DNA of 64,000 bases from the NCBI RefSeq assembly GCF_019127135.1, contig NZ_JAHOEA010000004.1, forward strand, positions 39,665 to 103,664, read 5' to 3'. A program made the translations under genes and the position numbers. Below the pieces are notes generated by a model. It saw only the letters and a list, made by a program, of their open reading frames with translations. It did no database searches and had not been told where the DNA came from. Positions 24,377 through 32,623 of this stretch are shown in pieces. How positions within the stretch are numbered: position 1 is the first letter of the stretch; every line of letters starts with the position of its first letter. The stretch is from Segatella copri (lineage in GTDB: Bacteria; Bacteroidota; Bacteroidia; Bacteroidales; Bacteroidaceae).

Positions 24377-25467
24377 TGGAGAAATATGAAATTCAGAAAC
24401 TGCGCGAGCTTCCGATAGAGAAGGTTGCGAAAGAGATGGGGATGAAGGTGGAGCACCATAAGGCGCTCTGCCCCTTCCATGACGATCACCACGCCAGCCT
24501 CACGTTCAACAAGACCAAGAACAGCTGCAGATGTTATGTCTGCATGAGGAACTCCATCGGCACCATCGACCTGGTGATGCGATACCTGGGGAAGGATTTT
24601 CCGGCGGCTTGCCGATGGCTCGCAGGGGAACATCAGATTCAGCTGGAAAAGGATTCTTCTTCGGGGAAAAACTCTTCCTTTGGGGGCTCTTCGGGCAGAG
24701 GGGCTTCTTCGGGCTCTTCATCTGGCAGTTCTTCTTCGGGTGACAATTCGGCGAAATCTTCCTTCGATGCTAGCAGGTATGCGAGATTCTTCGAGCATCC
24801 CTGGCTTAACCAGGCGGCTAAAAGATTTCTCTTCGAGGAGAGGAAGATTGATTGGAGAGTGGTGAACTGGTGCAGACTGACTTCCTGGACGGATAAGAAG
24901 GGCATCAACTGGCTGCAGATTCCTTACTTCGATACTGATGGGTGGCTTATCGGAATCCAGAACAGAAATCTGGATTACACGAAGAAAAAATCTTCATCGG
25001 GAGGTTGTTCTTCTGAGGGGAATGTTTCTTCTGAAGAAAAAAGTCCGGGCGAAGAAAAGGAGCAGGATGCTCCCCGATTCCGCTTTCCCTATGGCGCCCG
25101 ATGCAGCATCTATAATCTGCCGGTAGTGAAGAGACTGAAACAGGGCGAGAGGCTGTTTATTACGGAGGGATGTAGCGACTGCTGGGCGATGCTTTCTGCC
25201 GGTCATAAGGCGATAGCCATTCCTTCTGCCACACTCCTCAAACCCGAGGATAAGCAGCTGCTGGTAGATATCGGAAGACATTATCAGGTGGAATTCCACA
25301 TGTTTCCTGATCAGGATGTGCCGGGCGAAAGCCTCTTTATGCAACTCAGGGAGATGCTACCCCAGCTGGTGCACCACCGGTTGCCACCAGGATGCAAGGA
25401 CTTCAGCGAATACTATCTTTTAGGGGCTGCTGCACCTTCAGGGAGCAAGGAGCCGAAGAACAAATGA
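24373..25467 (+). CDS. DNA primase-like protein with CHC2 zinc finger and Toprim domain
   Basis: Residues 1-80 form a CHC2 zinc finger: CPFHDDHHAS gives the first Cys/His pair and CRCYVCM the second Cys pair, followed by GTIDLVMRYLGKDF. Residues about 175-350 resemble a Toprim fold, with LFITEGCSDCWAMLSAG containing the catalytic Glu and FPDQDVPG the acidic pair. Two Ser/Gly-rich inserts (about 95-135 and 205-225) separate the parts and look like flexible linkers. At 364 residues it is shorter than DnaG and lacks a clear helicase-binding C-terminus, as in plasmid or phage-type primases. It overlaps the DUF3987-like gene by four bases, and DUF4248 follows after 16. Confidence 0.82.
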   Translation: MMEKYEIQKLRELPIEKVAKEMGMKVEHHKALCPFHDDHHASLTFNKTKNSCRCYVCMRNSIGTIDLVMRYLGKDFPAACRWLAGEHQIQLEKDSSSGKNSSFGGSSGRGASSGSSSGSSSSGDNSAKSSFDASRYARFFEHPWLNQAAKRFLFEERKIDWRVVNWCRLTSWTDKKGINWLQIPYFDTDGWLIGIQNRNLDYTKKKSSSGGCSSEGNVSSEEKSPGEEKEQDAPRFRFPYGARCSIYNLPVVKRLKQGERLFITEGCSDCWAMLSAGHKAIAIPSATLLKPEDKQLLVDIGRHYQVEFHMFPDQDVPGESLFMQLREMLPQLVHHRLPPGCKDFSEYYLLGAAAPSGSKEPKNK

Positions 25468-25483
25468 TTTAAAAATTGAGATT

Positions 25484-25705
25484 ATGGAAGATTTTATAAA
25501 CCGCACGTATACGAAGAAGGAACTGAGCCTGATGTACTTTCCTGAGAGTATGCCACGCACGGCCGTGAATCATCTCATGAGTTGGATTCGCCGTTGCCGG
25601 CCGCTCTGGGATGAGCTGCAGCAGATGGAATATGACAAGACTTGCAAGTCGTTTACTCCCAAACAGGTTAAGGCTATCATAGAATACCTCGGGGAACCGG
25701 GATAA
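25484..25705 (+). CDS. DUF4248 family small protein
   Basis: A 73-residue protein matching what I know of DUF4248: TYTKKELSLMYFPE near the start, a central SWIRRCRPLWDEL with basic and aromatic residues, and a C-terminal FTPKQVKAIIEYLG. The pattern of a short helix-turn-helix-like unit with a final helix suggests nucleic-acid or protein binding. The family is specific to Bacteroidales and usually sits between a primase/VirE-type gene and an HU-like gene, exactly as here. No function is established. Confidence 0.75.
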   Translation: MEDFINRTYTKKELSLMYFPESMPRTAVNHLMSWIRRCRPLWDELQQMEYDKTCKSFTPKQVKAIIEYLGEPG

Positions 25706-25748
25706 GGGGGAGTTATTAGTGATTAGTGTTAACTTGGCGGGTGACGGA

Positions 25749-25778
25749 CCAGCGATAGAATCGCTGGAAACGGAGGCT
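25749..25778 (+). terminator. Terminator-like hairpin after DUF4248
   Basis: A perfect eight-base stem CCAGCGAT-AGA-ATCGCTGG (25749-25767), then AAACGGAGGC and TTTTT. The U run is displaced, so it may be only a transcript-end hairpin. Confidence 0.45.
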
Positions 25779-25820
25779 TTTTCAATGTTGAATGTTAAGT
25801 GTTTAGAGTAAAAATGTTCC

Positions 25821-25850
25821 GCTATCGCATGGTATCGCATGCTATCGCAC
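25821..25850. repeat. Three tandem 10-bp repeats at the promoter of the HU-like genes
   Basis: GCTATCGCAT, GGTATCGCAT and GCTATCGCAC lie end to end and stop where the -33 region of the promoter at 25872 would begin. A 10-base period puts all copies on one face of the helix, as for an activator array. Confidence 0.75.
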
Positions 25851-26093
25851 ACCTGACAAATCGGGATTTCGTATCTTTGCATCGTGATTCAGAAAGCGCG
25901 CAAAATCACTTGCCCAGTTGGAGAAAAATATCTCCCTAATTGGGAAAATAAAAAGGCCTCGGAAAGAGAAAGATGGAGCACAGGAAAATAAGACAACAGC
26001 CACGATTCTCACAGCAAGGCTTTTCAGAAAAACAAGAGTAATGAAACCAAGACTCCAAGCCTCGAAACGAGTCGTTTCGCAAAGTACTTCTTC

Positions 26094-26131
26094 TAAGAGA
26101 AATCTGAGGAAATAAGAGAAATCTGAGGAAA
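26094..26131. repeat. Exact 19-bp tandem duplication in the leader
   Basis: TAAGAGAAATCTGAGGAAA occurs twice without a gap (26094-26112 and 26113-26131), 38 bases before the ATG at 26169. It is prone to copy-number change by slippage. Confidence 0.8.
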
Positions 26132-26168
26132 GAGGAAAAACGAAACTTAACAGGGGGCAGAAAAAATC

Positions 26169-26357
26169 ATGAACCAGAACATGAAGGCATTCATCCGGTA
26201 TCTTATCGTGGCGATTTGCTCAGCCATCGTCACCTTCCTATCCAGCTCCTGCACGGCGGGACTCGTGATCGGAAAGAACCAGCGGCAACATCAGGAGAAC
26301 AACATCTCCACCAAAGTTGATTCTACCTACTGCGTGCCAACCATCACCATCAGGTGA
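26169..26357 (+). CDS. Small lipoprotein-like protein (62 aa)
   Basis: A 62-residue protein with an N-terminal hydrophobic helix (about 9-24) ending in a lipobox-like LSSSC (Cys 28), followed by about 34 polar residues. It resembles the very short 'smalltalk' proteins that sit between DUF4248 and HU-like genes in Bacteroidales, though it is longer at the C-terminus. The function is unknown. It is in the same orientation as, and 63 bases before, the HU-like gene, with a 'gttaatagtttatag' spacer between. Confidence 0.6.
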   Translation: MNQNMKAFIRYLIVAICSAIVTFLSSSCTAGLVIGKNQRQHQENNISTKVDSTYCVPTITIR

Positions 26358-26420
26358 TTTTAGAGTTAACAGTTGATAGTTAATAGTTTATAGTATTCAC
26401 CATTAAAATTTATTGAGATT

Positions 26421-26996
26421 ATGGCAATTAATTTGAAAGCAAAAGAGACCCTTATCCAGGTAGGCGAAATGAAGGGTCAGTACAGATTCATCCTCGGTAC
26501 CGAACTTTACAACAAGCTCTCCGAGAACAAGGTTATCAAGGAGGCTGCCCTCAGAAGCGGCGTAAGCGTGGGCGTGATGCAGGTTTGCTGGGATGCAGCA
26601 GGCGAGGTTATCAAGGCATGGTGTACCGAGGGCCATTCCGTAGCCGTTCCGGGATTGGGAACCATGCGATTCGGCGTAAGAGCCAAGAGTGTGCCTACCG
26701 TAGGCGAAGTGGCAACCAGTCTGATTACCAACCGCCGCGTCATCTTCACCCCAAGCGTTGACATCAAGCGCGAGCTGCAGGATACCTCTATCCAGATTAC
26801 CTGTTACGACCGCAACGGCAAGGTGCTGAAAAACGTTACCTCCGACGACAAGGGCGATGTGGAAGACCCAGACAACACCCCAGGTGGTGGCGGCGGTTCG
26901 AATACCGAAGGCGGCGGTACCAGCCAGGGCGGTGGAACTACTGAAGGCGGTGGAACTACCGGAGAAGGCGATAACCAGGGTGGAAATATGGGCTAG
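26421..26996 (+). CDS. HU-like DNA-binding protein with Gly/Thr-rich tail
   Basis: Residues 1-125 resemble the Bacteroidales-specific HU/IHF-like domain. An N-terminal beta piece (AINLKAKETLIQVGEMKGQYRFIL) precedes helices (KVIKEAALRSGVSVGVMQV, WDAAGEVIKAW) and the beta-arm region VPGLGTMRFGVRAKSVPTV, ending in TNRRVIFTPS. Canonical HU has about 90 residues. Residues 150-191 form a Gly/Thr/Glu tail of GGGTTEGGGTT-type repeats with no basic residues, unusual for a DNA-binding protein. It is probably a nucleoid or element-specific architectural protein. It is last in the module and ends before a shared terminator. Confidence 0.75.
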   Translation: MAINLKAKETLIQVGEMKGQYRFILGTELYNKLSENKVIKEAALRSGVSVGVMQVCWDAAGEVIKAWCTEGHSVAVPGLGTMRFGVRAKSVPTVGEVATSLITNRRVIFTPSVDIKRELQDTSIQITCYDRNGKVLKNVTSDDKGDVEDPDNTPGGGGGSNTEGGGTSQGGGTTEGGGTTGEGDNQGGNMG

Positions 26997-27041
26997 CAAA
27001 TCTGCAAGGATTAAGAACCCAGATTCTACCTAGATAAAAGA

Positions 27042-27082
27042 AGCCCCTGATGCAAAGAAAAAATGCATCGGGGGCTTTTATT
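27042..27082. terminator. Bidirectional terminator between the HU-like gene and the AbgT-like gene
   Basis: Thirteen-base arms AGCCCCTGATGCA (27042-27054) and TGCATCGGGGGCT (27064-27076) with one mismatch, with A-rich sequence before and TTTATTTTAT after. It can end both the rightward module and the leftward operon. Confidence 0.8.
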
Positions 27083-27670
27083 TTATCCCATCACATAGAG
27101 AACGGATGTATAGAGCTGCATCACGAGAATGTAGAAAAGAAAGCACGGCGACAGGAGACGGATGCCTTGATTCATCGCATCATAAACCTGACAGATGCCC
27201 TTGATGCTCTCGCTCATGATGCCATAGCTCATGCTCATCACCACAACCGAAAAACAGATGTACGGAATGAGACTCTGCGTGAATGGACCCGGAAAGAGGG
27301 TGCCTACGGCATTCAGCAGAATGGCATGGGGCATGAGGGTGAGCGCCAGCAGGATGCCCACAAAAAAGACCAGCTCGAAGAGCATCAGGCGCAAGGCCGT
27401 GCGCTGGCGATACTGGGTATGGTCGAAATGGAGCACCCTACTCTGCCTTACCACCCCGATACTGATGCTGATGAGCACCAGCCATACGAGCCAGGCAGAG
27501 GTGAGATGGTCTACAAAATGGCCCGTAAACCAGCGGATGCCCTCGGGGCTAGTAAGCGAATGGGTGAACGACTCGGGCATCGCGGCTGTAAGCAGCCACG
27601 AAACCAGAACCACCCCTACTTCGGCAATTCCCAATGTTAATGCCAGATAGGCCAATACTTTCTTATACAT
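27083..27670 (-). CDS. AbgT-like integral membrane protein (195 aa)
   Basis: About five hydrophobic helices in 195 residues, with segments such as HSLTSPEGIRWFTGHFVDHLTS and LLALTLMPHAILLNAVGTL. These resemble part of the AbgT (p-aminobenzoyl-glutamate transporter) family as found in short Bacteroidales members. A full AbgT has about 500 residues, so this is a half-length protein or a separate family. No substrate can be assigned. It is the last gene of a probable leftward operon (kdgK, eda, kinase, regulator), starting 27 bases after the response regulator. Confidence 0.55.
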   Translation of the reverse strand: MYKKVLAYLALTLGIAEVGVVLVSWLLTAAMPESFTHSLTSPEGIRWFTGHFVDHLTSAWLVWLVLISISIGVVRQSRVLHFDHTQYRQRTALRLMLFELVFFVGILLALTLMPHAILLNAVGTLFPGPFTQSLIPYICFSVVVMSMSYGIMSESIKGICQVYDAMNQGIRLLSPCFLFYILVMQLYTSVLYVMG

Positions 27671-27697
27671 TCTTTAAAATGAACTTATATATAAACT

Positions 27698-28423
27698 TTA
27701 TTCTTCATCTGCCTGCAGATGGTCGATGTCGAGGATGCGCAGCTCGCAGGCTTTCACCACCAGACGGGTGGCGTTGATGCCCATGCCGTGGTTGCCGTCA
27801 GGAAAGAGTTTCTGAACCAGTTCTGCCTGGCGCTTCTCCAGACTCTTTACGCCGAAAGGCATTCCGCGCAGATTGGTTATCTGCTCCTTGGTATAGCCCA
27901 GCGCAAGATGGCGCAGGAAACGCTCGTCATACTCATCAATCTCGTAGTTCACCAGAGCCTCCTGACGCATCAGCTGACTGTTTACGCTCCGCTTGAAACG
28001 GTCTACAATCTTCTGAAGGATAGGCTGGTTGAACACCAGTTTCTTACCGCCCATGCAGCTTGCCACATCGCCACGCGTAAGGAGTTCGCCACTCTTCAGA
28101 ATGATACCGTCGCAGCCCGCATCGAGCACATCTACCCAGAGTTTTTCGTTCAGAATTTCTCCTGTAAAGATGAGCACCTTCACGTTAGGATATTTCTCCT
28201 TGGTCTGGCGGCAGATTTCTACGCCAACCGTGGTAGAACCACCCAGTCCGAGGTCGAGCAGAACCAGATCAGGCAACTGCTGCTTGATGAGTTTCCAATA
28301 GGCTATTTCGCTCTCGGCAGTACCTATGATTTCAGCCTCGGGAATATCATTCTTAAAGATACCCTCTGTGCCCTTCAGTTCCAAAGGCACGTCTTCTACT
28401 ATGATGACTTTAAAATTTTCCAT
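27698..28423 (-). CDS. Response regulator with receiver domain and LuxR-like C-terminus
   Basis: From the ATG at 28423 the product is 241 residues. The receiver domain (1-125) has the acidic pocket (E10, D11), phospho-acceptor D57 in VLLDLGLGG, T87 (FTGE) and K110 (LKSGE). The C-terminal part (about 160-241) contains FLRHLALGYTKEQITNL and NATRLVVKACELRI, which fits a divergent LuxR-type helix-turn-helix. A longer frame from 28477 would overlap the kinase gene and adds an unlikely Lys-rich extension. It lies 32 bases after the sensor kinase and is surely its partner. It probably regulates transcription; the targets are unknown. Confidence 0.82.
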   Translation of the reverse strand: MENFKVIIVEDVPLELKGTEGIFKNDIPEAEIIGTAESEIAYWKLIKQQLPDLVLLDLGLGGSTTVGVEICRQTKEKYPNVKVLIFTGEILNEKLWVDVLDAGCDGIILKSGELLTRGDVASCMGGKKLVFNQPILQKIVDRFKRSVNSQLMRQEALVNYEIDEYDERFLRHLALGYTKEQITNLRGMPFGVKSLEKRQAELVQKLFPDGNHGMGINATRLVVKACELRILDIDHLQADEE

Positions 28424-28455
28424 TTTTCTGATATTTTTATTCTTTATTCTTTTTC

Positions 28456-31400
28456 TTATGATTTTAAGCTTTCCCACTTCATGCGTGCCGGCAGTACAGC
28501 CTCTATCCTGAGGTAGCCCTTATCGCTCTGGCAAGCCTTGATGCCGCAGCCGCGGAGATTGGTTATCTCGCCCAGTTCCCTCACAATCTGCCGGCACAGG
28601 AGATAGCGCAAATCGCCCGTCAGAGGGGTAAAGAGCTGGGCATGGAGCGCAGCATCATAAGCCACATCCTGCTGGTCAACCCAATAGCGCACGTAGGCAG
28701 AACCCGGAATCTCAGCCACCCCGGCATGATAATCCTTGGAATTACCGCGCATCAGAGAGACAAGATAGTGGTTCAGAAAATCATCTGCCTTGATGTTGCC
28801 TTCTACCTGCTCCATCGCCTGGGCGCTAAGCAGAGAATAGAGCGATTTATAATAATCTACCAGTTCCTTGAGCGAATCAACATCATCGGGCTGCGAATCG
28901 ATGAGCTGGCGGATGCGCGACGGATAATACATCGTTTCGTGCTTGAGCGTGGACAGGCAGTTGTCGAGCACGGAATTGGAGATATGAAGCTTATCATTCT
29001 CATATTCAGCCCGATGCAGCTCATCTGTCATCAGCTCCAGTTTCAGGGATTCCTGCTCAGCCTCATCTGTCCGCTTAGCCTTGGTCTGCTCAATCATGGC
29101 AAACCGGTAGCTCAGCACGTGGCGGTAATAGAGCAGATAATAAGCCAGCGGCAACTGCAGCAGCAACAGGATGAGCAGCACCACGGCCACGGTCTTGGAG
29201 TTCTCGCTCTGCTGCATGGTGTGCACATAATTATCGAGCGTATTATCGGCACTTATCTCGCGGAACAGCTGGGTATAAACCTTGTTGTTGCTCTGATAGA
29301 GCGACCATTGGTGCAACGCCAGGGCAGCCACGGCACACTCGTTTCTCAGGTCGAGAATGACGTGATAATTGGTTCTAAGCCCTTCGCGCATCCAATAGAG
29401 TTCTGCCGCCATTCCTACCTCCGGATGAGCCACCATGAGATATTTTCCGTCGGGATACTTCGAGAGATAGAAGGCGTTGAGATAATGGCGCGAAGAATCG
29501 GCAAAAGCCAGGGTGCGCTGGTAGGTGCCGGCGATATTGCTGAAGTAGGCACTATCTGCAAAATCGTCGGCACGCTGGAGATTGGCATCTACGTTCGTCT
29601 TGAGATGATTGTGGCGATGGCGGATGCCGTTGGTCTTCTTTGCCTCACAAGGCTGGACCGAAGCCGACAGCAGCACGAAGAGCATGATGATGATGCCCAA
29701 CAGCTGATGGGTTCGGCGGGCGATGCCCTTAGGCAGACGGAAACTGAAGCGGCTCCCCTCGCCCAACTTGCTTTCTGCCTTAATCTGACAGCCGGCAAAG
29801 AGCGAACTCACCTTCTTATATTTCTCGATGATGCCCTTGCAGTTGAGCAGTCCGAAGCCATGACCGCCCGTATAGGTCCGGTCGAAGACATGAGCCAGCT
29901 GCTCCTCGTCCATACCCTTTCCGGTATCAGAGATGCTGATTTCCACGAAGTCTGAAACCTTGGCGCTAATGGTTACCTTTCCGCCTTCGGGTGTAAACTT
30001 CCGGGCATTATCGGCGATGGTATTGATCATGAAGAGCGTAAGGATGCGGTCGGCCTTGACCACGGCATCGGTCGGCTCTACTTCCAGTTTCACGCCCTGC
30101 ATCTGGAAACTCATCTTGCCCTTAGCAACAATATCGAAAAGCTGCTGGAGAGGGAAACTTTCGATACGCAGGCTGAGTGAGCCCTGACGCATCTGAATCC
30201 ACTCCGTAAGCACGTTGTTATATTGGTTTATCTTATCCGTGAGTTCGGCGATATACTGGTAGCGTTCTTGCCGCACCTCATCGCTTTCGCCCCCTTCGGA
30301 GAGTCGGTTTGCCTCATGAATCATGCGGTCGATGAAAGGCGTAATACTGTTTACGAGCGAAACTTTAGCCCGTTGTTCCAGATTGCGTTTCTTGTTTTCT
30401 TCGATGTGCAGACGGGTTACGCTCAGCTCATCTTGAACTTCCTCCTGCTTATCTTTTAATTCGTTGATTTTCTTAGTGTTACTTTCGCTCCATTCACGCA
30501 AAGGTGCAAGCAGCTCGTCCATCGACTGGTTCTTCATCTTCTTGCGCTTCATATGGTCGAAAACGTAGAGCAGCACCACCACGAGTACAATCATCGCCAC
30601 CACGGCAGCAATCATCACGTTGAGCTGCTGGGCGTTTTCGTCGAGCGCAGCCGCACGTGCTTCAAGCTGGCGGTCCTGACGCGAACGGTCTTGCAAATCC
30701 AGATAGATATTGCGGTTGTAATCGCTCTGCTGCTTATCATCTATAGCCGAATAAACCAGACAGAGTCTTTCACGTATCGAAGCTACGAGGTCGGGTGCCT
30801 GCTCTATCGCCTTGTTGTCGTTCAGGGCATGATTCAGGCAGTCGAGTGCGGAAGAATAATCATGGATATCCCAAAAGCATTCTGCCAGCGTACGGTTGGC
30901 TCCGGCGGTCTGATAAACATCGCCGTAGCTCGAAAAGAGGTTGAGGGCACGCTGGGCAAAGTTGCCAGCCAGCAGATTGTTCGGCATCTGTTCGATGTTG
31001 AGATACTGGAAAGCAGGCAGGTTGTTACGGATGAGGAATTCGCTCACCTCTCCTTTTCTGAGGTGCTCGCTTATAGATTGCAGGGCGTTAGCCTGCCAGT
31101 AAGGATAAGGATGGGCAGGGTCGCTAGCCAGCATGTAGCAGCTGATCAGCCGGTCGAATTCCGCCTGATTGATTTCGTTTTCGGTTCCCTTGACGATAGC
31201 TCCGCCCGAACCTATATTATAAAGATAGTTGAGATATTGTGCCGAATCCTGTTCCAGCTCATCTGGGTCCAGACGGTTAAGCTCCTGAAACATCGGCTCG
31301 TCTAAGCCCACATAATAAAAATAGGTGGCGGCAACAATACTGAATTCAGATTTCGCATAAATCACACGTTTGCTTTCCCTCGGGGGCATGGAATTCACCT

Positions 31401-31830
31401 CTTCGCGAATTCTGCGCAAACGCCTCATCGCCTTTTCGCGATAAGCATAAAAATCTTTGTTGTGCGATTCTCTCTGGCAGAGTCGCATGTTCTGAACATC
31501 GGCAATGGCGAGTTCAATCTGATTATCGCTCTCCTTTTCAATCTTCTTCAGCCATCCCTTGGCACCCTTGTAATCCATCTTGGCTATACATACGAAGGCA
31601 AGGTTGTTATAGGCTTCGGCACGGCCTGATGAATAATCTTCTGAAAGCTTCAAAGCCCTCTCAGCCAACACTTTAGTGGAATCTAGATTGCGATAATGAT
31701 AAGCATAGGATTGCTCGTTCAGCTCATCTACCCTTGCCTTATTCGCAGGAGAACAAGTTGAAAGAAAAAGAGTCGCCACCACCAGAATTGATGATGGCGA
31801 CTTGAAACAAAACGATGCGAAAAGTTGCAT
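28456..31830 (-). CDS. Large sensor histidine kinase with two periplasmic and two cytoplasmic modules
   Basis: From the ATG at 31830 the protein has 1124 residues. An N-terminal lipoprotein-like or signal segment (FLSTCS) precedes a TPR-rich sensor region to about 400. A membrane helix follows (about 402-423), then a coiled coil and a helix with a candidate phospho-acceptor His (DRMIHEANRL). The HATPase domain (about 595-690) has NTIADNARKFTPEGG, DTGKGM and GHGFGLL boxes. It continues with another membrane helix (about 708-726), a second periplasmic region, a third helix (about 880-900) and a C-terminal module without clear ATP-binding boxes. I recall DUF5112/DUF5113-type kinases of this shape in Bacteroidales. 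It is transcribed 22 bases after eda. The earlier frame start at 31929 overlaps eda and is rejected. Confidence 0.82.
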   Translation of the reverse strand: MQLFASFCFKSPSSILVVATLFLSTCSPANKARVDELNEQSYAYHYRNLDSTKVLAERALKLSEDYSSGRAEAYNNLAFVCIAKMDYKGAKGWLKKIEKESDNQIELAIADVQNMRLCQRESHNKDFYAYREKAMRRLRRIREEVNSMPPRESKRVIYAKSEFSIVAATYFYYVGLDEPMFQELNRLDPDELEQDSAQYLNYLYNIGSGGAIVKGTENEINQAEFDRLISCYMLASDPAHPYPYWQANALQSISEHLRKGEVSEFLIRNNLPAFQYLNIEQMPNNLLAGNFAQRALNLFSSYGDVYQTAGANRTLAECFWDIHDYSSALDCLNHALNDNKAIEQAPDLVASIRERLCLVYSAIDDKQQSDYNRNIYLDLQDRSRQDRQLEARAAALDENAQQLNVMIAAVVAMIVLVVVLLYVFDHMKRKKMKNQSMDELLAPLREWSESNTKKINELKDKQEEVQDELSVTRLHIEENKKRNLEQRAKVSLVNSITPFIDRMIHEANRLSEGGESDEVRQERYQYIAELTDKINQYNNVLTEWIQMRQGSLSLRIESFPLQQLFDIVAKGKMSFQMQGVKLEVEPTDAVVKADRILTLFMINTIADNARKFTPEGGKVTISAKVSDFVEISISDTGKGMDEEQLAHVFDRTYTGGHGFGLLNCKGIIEKYKKVSSLFAGCQIKAESKLGEGSRFSFRLPKGIARRTHQLLGIIIMLFVLLSASVQPCEAKKTNGIRHRHNHLKTNVDANLQRADDFADSAYFSNIAGTYQRTLAFADSSRHYLNAFYLSKYPDGKYLMVAHPEVGMAAELYWMREGLRTNYHVILDLRNECAVAALALHQWSLYQSNNKVYTQLFREISADNTLDNYVHTMQQSENSKTVAVVLLILLLLQLPLAYYLLYYRHVLSYRFAMIEQTKAKRTDEAEQESLKLELMTDELHRAEYENDKLHISNSVLDNCLSTLKHETMYYPSRIRQLIDSQPDDVDSLKELVDYYKSLYSLLSAQAMEQVEGNIKADDFLNHYLVSLMRGNSKDYHAGVAEIPGSAYVRYWVDQQDVAYDAALHAQLFTPLTGDLRYLLCRQIVRELGEITNLRGCGIKACQSDKGYLRIEAVLPARMKWESLKS

Positions 31831-31852
31831 CTCTAATGAAAAATAGTCTAAA

Positions 31853-32524
31853 TTAAGCGCGAGCCTTCGCGATGTAACCGAGAGCCTCCTGACACTTGGC
31901 TGTGATGGCAGCCCAGTCGCCAGCAGCAACTGTCTCCTTAGGGAAGAGCTTAGAGCCCATACCTACGCAGAGAACGCCAGCCTTGATCCAAGGAGTAAGA
32001 TTCTCCTCTGTTGGCTCTACGGCACCTGTTACCATGATGTTGCTCCAACGCAAAGGTGCCATTACGTTCTTGACGAATGAAGGACCACCTACGTTACCTG
32101 CTGGGAATACCTTGGTTACGTCGCAACCGGCAGCCTGAGCATTATTGATTTCTGTTACAGAACCGCAACCTGGTGAATAAGGAACCAGACGACGGTTGCA
32201 AACTGGAGCAATCTCTGGGTTGAAGTTAGGACCTACGATGAAGTTAGCGCCGAGCTGGAGATACAGAGAAGCAGTACCGGCATCAACAACTGTACCGGCA
32301 CCCAGAATCATCTCAGGGCAAGCCTTGTCGGCCCACTTTACCAACTCACCGAAAATCTCGTGAGCGAAGTCACCACGGTTAGTAAACTCGAAAACACGTA
32401 CGCCACCCTCGTAACAAGCCTTGATGACGTTCTTGCAGATTTCAACATCCTTATTGAAGAAAACAGGTACCATACCAGTCTCTTTCATGGCTGCCATAAC
32501 CTGCATTTTGCTAAACTTTGCCAT
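31853..32524 (-). CDS. eda: KDPG/KHG aldolase
   Basis: A class I aldolase that splits 2-keto-3-deoxy-6-phosphogluconate into pyruvate and glyceraldehyde 3-phosphate, the last step of hexuronate breakdown. The 223 residues fit the family. Visible features are [12 protein letters not shown] near 45-56 (where the catalytic Glu lies), [11 protein letters not shown] (94-104), [11 protein letters not shown] (113-123) and the Schiff-base Lys region [17 protein letters not shown] (135-151). It lies about 100 bases after kdgK on the same strand and 22 bases before the sensor kinase. Confidence 0.93.
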   Translation of the reverse strand: MAKFSKMQVMAAMKETGMVPVFFNKDVEICKNVIKACYEGGVRVFEFTNRGDFAHEIFGELVKWADKACPEMILGAGTVVDAGTASLYLQLGANFIVGPNFNPEIAPVCNRRLVPYSPGCGSVTEINNAQAAGCDVTKVFPAGNVGGPSFVKNVMAPLRWSNIMVTGAVEPTEENLTPWIKAGVLCVGMGSKLFPKETVAAGDWAAITAKCQEALGYIAKARA

Positions 32525-32547
32525 TACCTTATATTAATTAACAATGA

Positions 32548-32611
32548 ATAGTTTATAGTTTATAGGAGCTACGCCGTAAGCAAGACTGCCTATAAACTAT
32601 CAACTATAAAC
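32548..32611. repeat. Inverted TATAGTTTATAG repeat between kdgK and eda
   Basis: ATAGTTTATAGTTTATAG (32548-32565) is inverted as CTATAAACTATCAACTATAAAC (32590-32611 after trimming), with a short GC-richer centre. Related 'gttaatagtttatag' strings occur at 5405, 5672 and 26366. In the transcript it would form a hairpin between the two cistrons. Confidence 0.6.
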
Positions 32612-32623
32612 TTTAAACTATAA

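Larger units (their letters stand above)
25706..26168. promoter_or_regulatory. Repeat-rich control region and long leader before the HU-like genes
   Basis: Contains a terminator-like hairpin (25749-25767), three tandem 10-bp repeats (25821-25850), a -7 box TATCTTTG (25872-25879), a 17-base palindrome CGAAACGA-G-TCGTTTCG (26063-26079), and two tandem copies of a 19-base unit (26094-26131). Transcription from the promoter would start near 25886 and give a leader of about 280 bases before the ATG at 26169. A TTG-started 65-codon frame at 25918 looks spurious. Confidence 0.65.

Noticed and set aside
25918-26115. 65-codon frame before the small lipoprotein gene
   Set aside because: Starts at TTG, is merely basic and low in complexity, and spans the palindrome and repeats that better explain this leader.
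22388-26996. An intact prophage or integrative element
   Set aside because: Primase and HU-like genes are present but no integrase, relaxase, portal, capsid or attachment-site repeats are visible.
28642-29955. 437-codon plus-strand frame opposite the sensor kinase
   Set aside because: Composition and lack of motifs mark it as a shadow of the kinase gene.
31831-31929. Upstream start for the sensor kinase
   Set aside because: The extra 33 residues overlap the end of eda and precede a normal lipoprotein-like signal.
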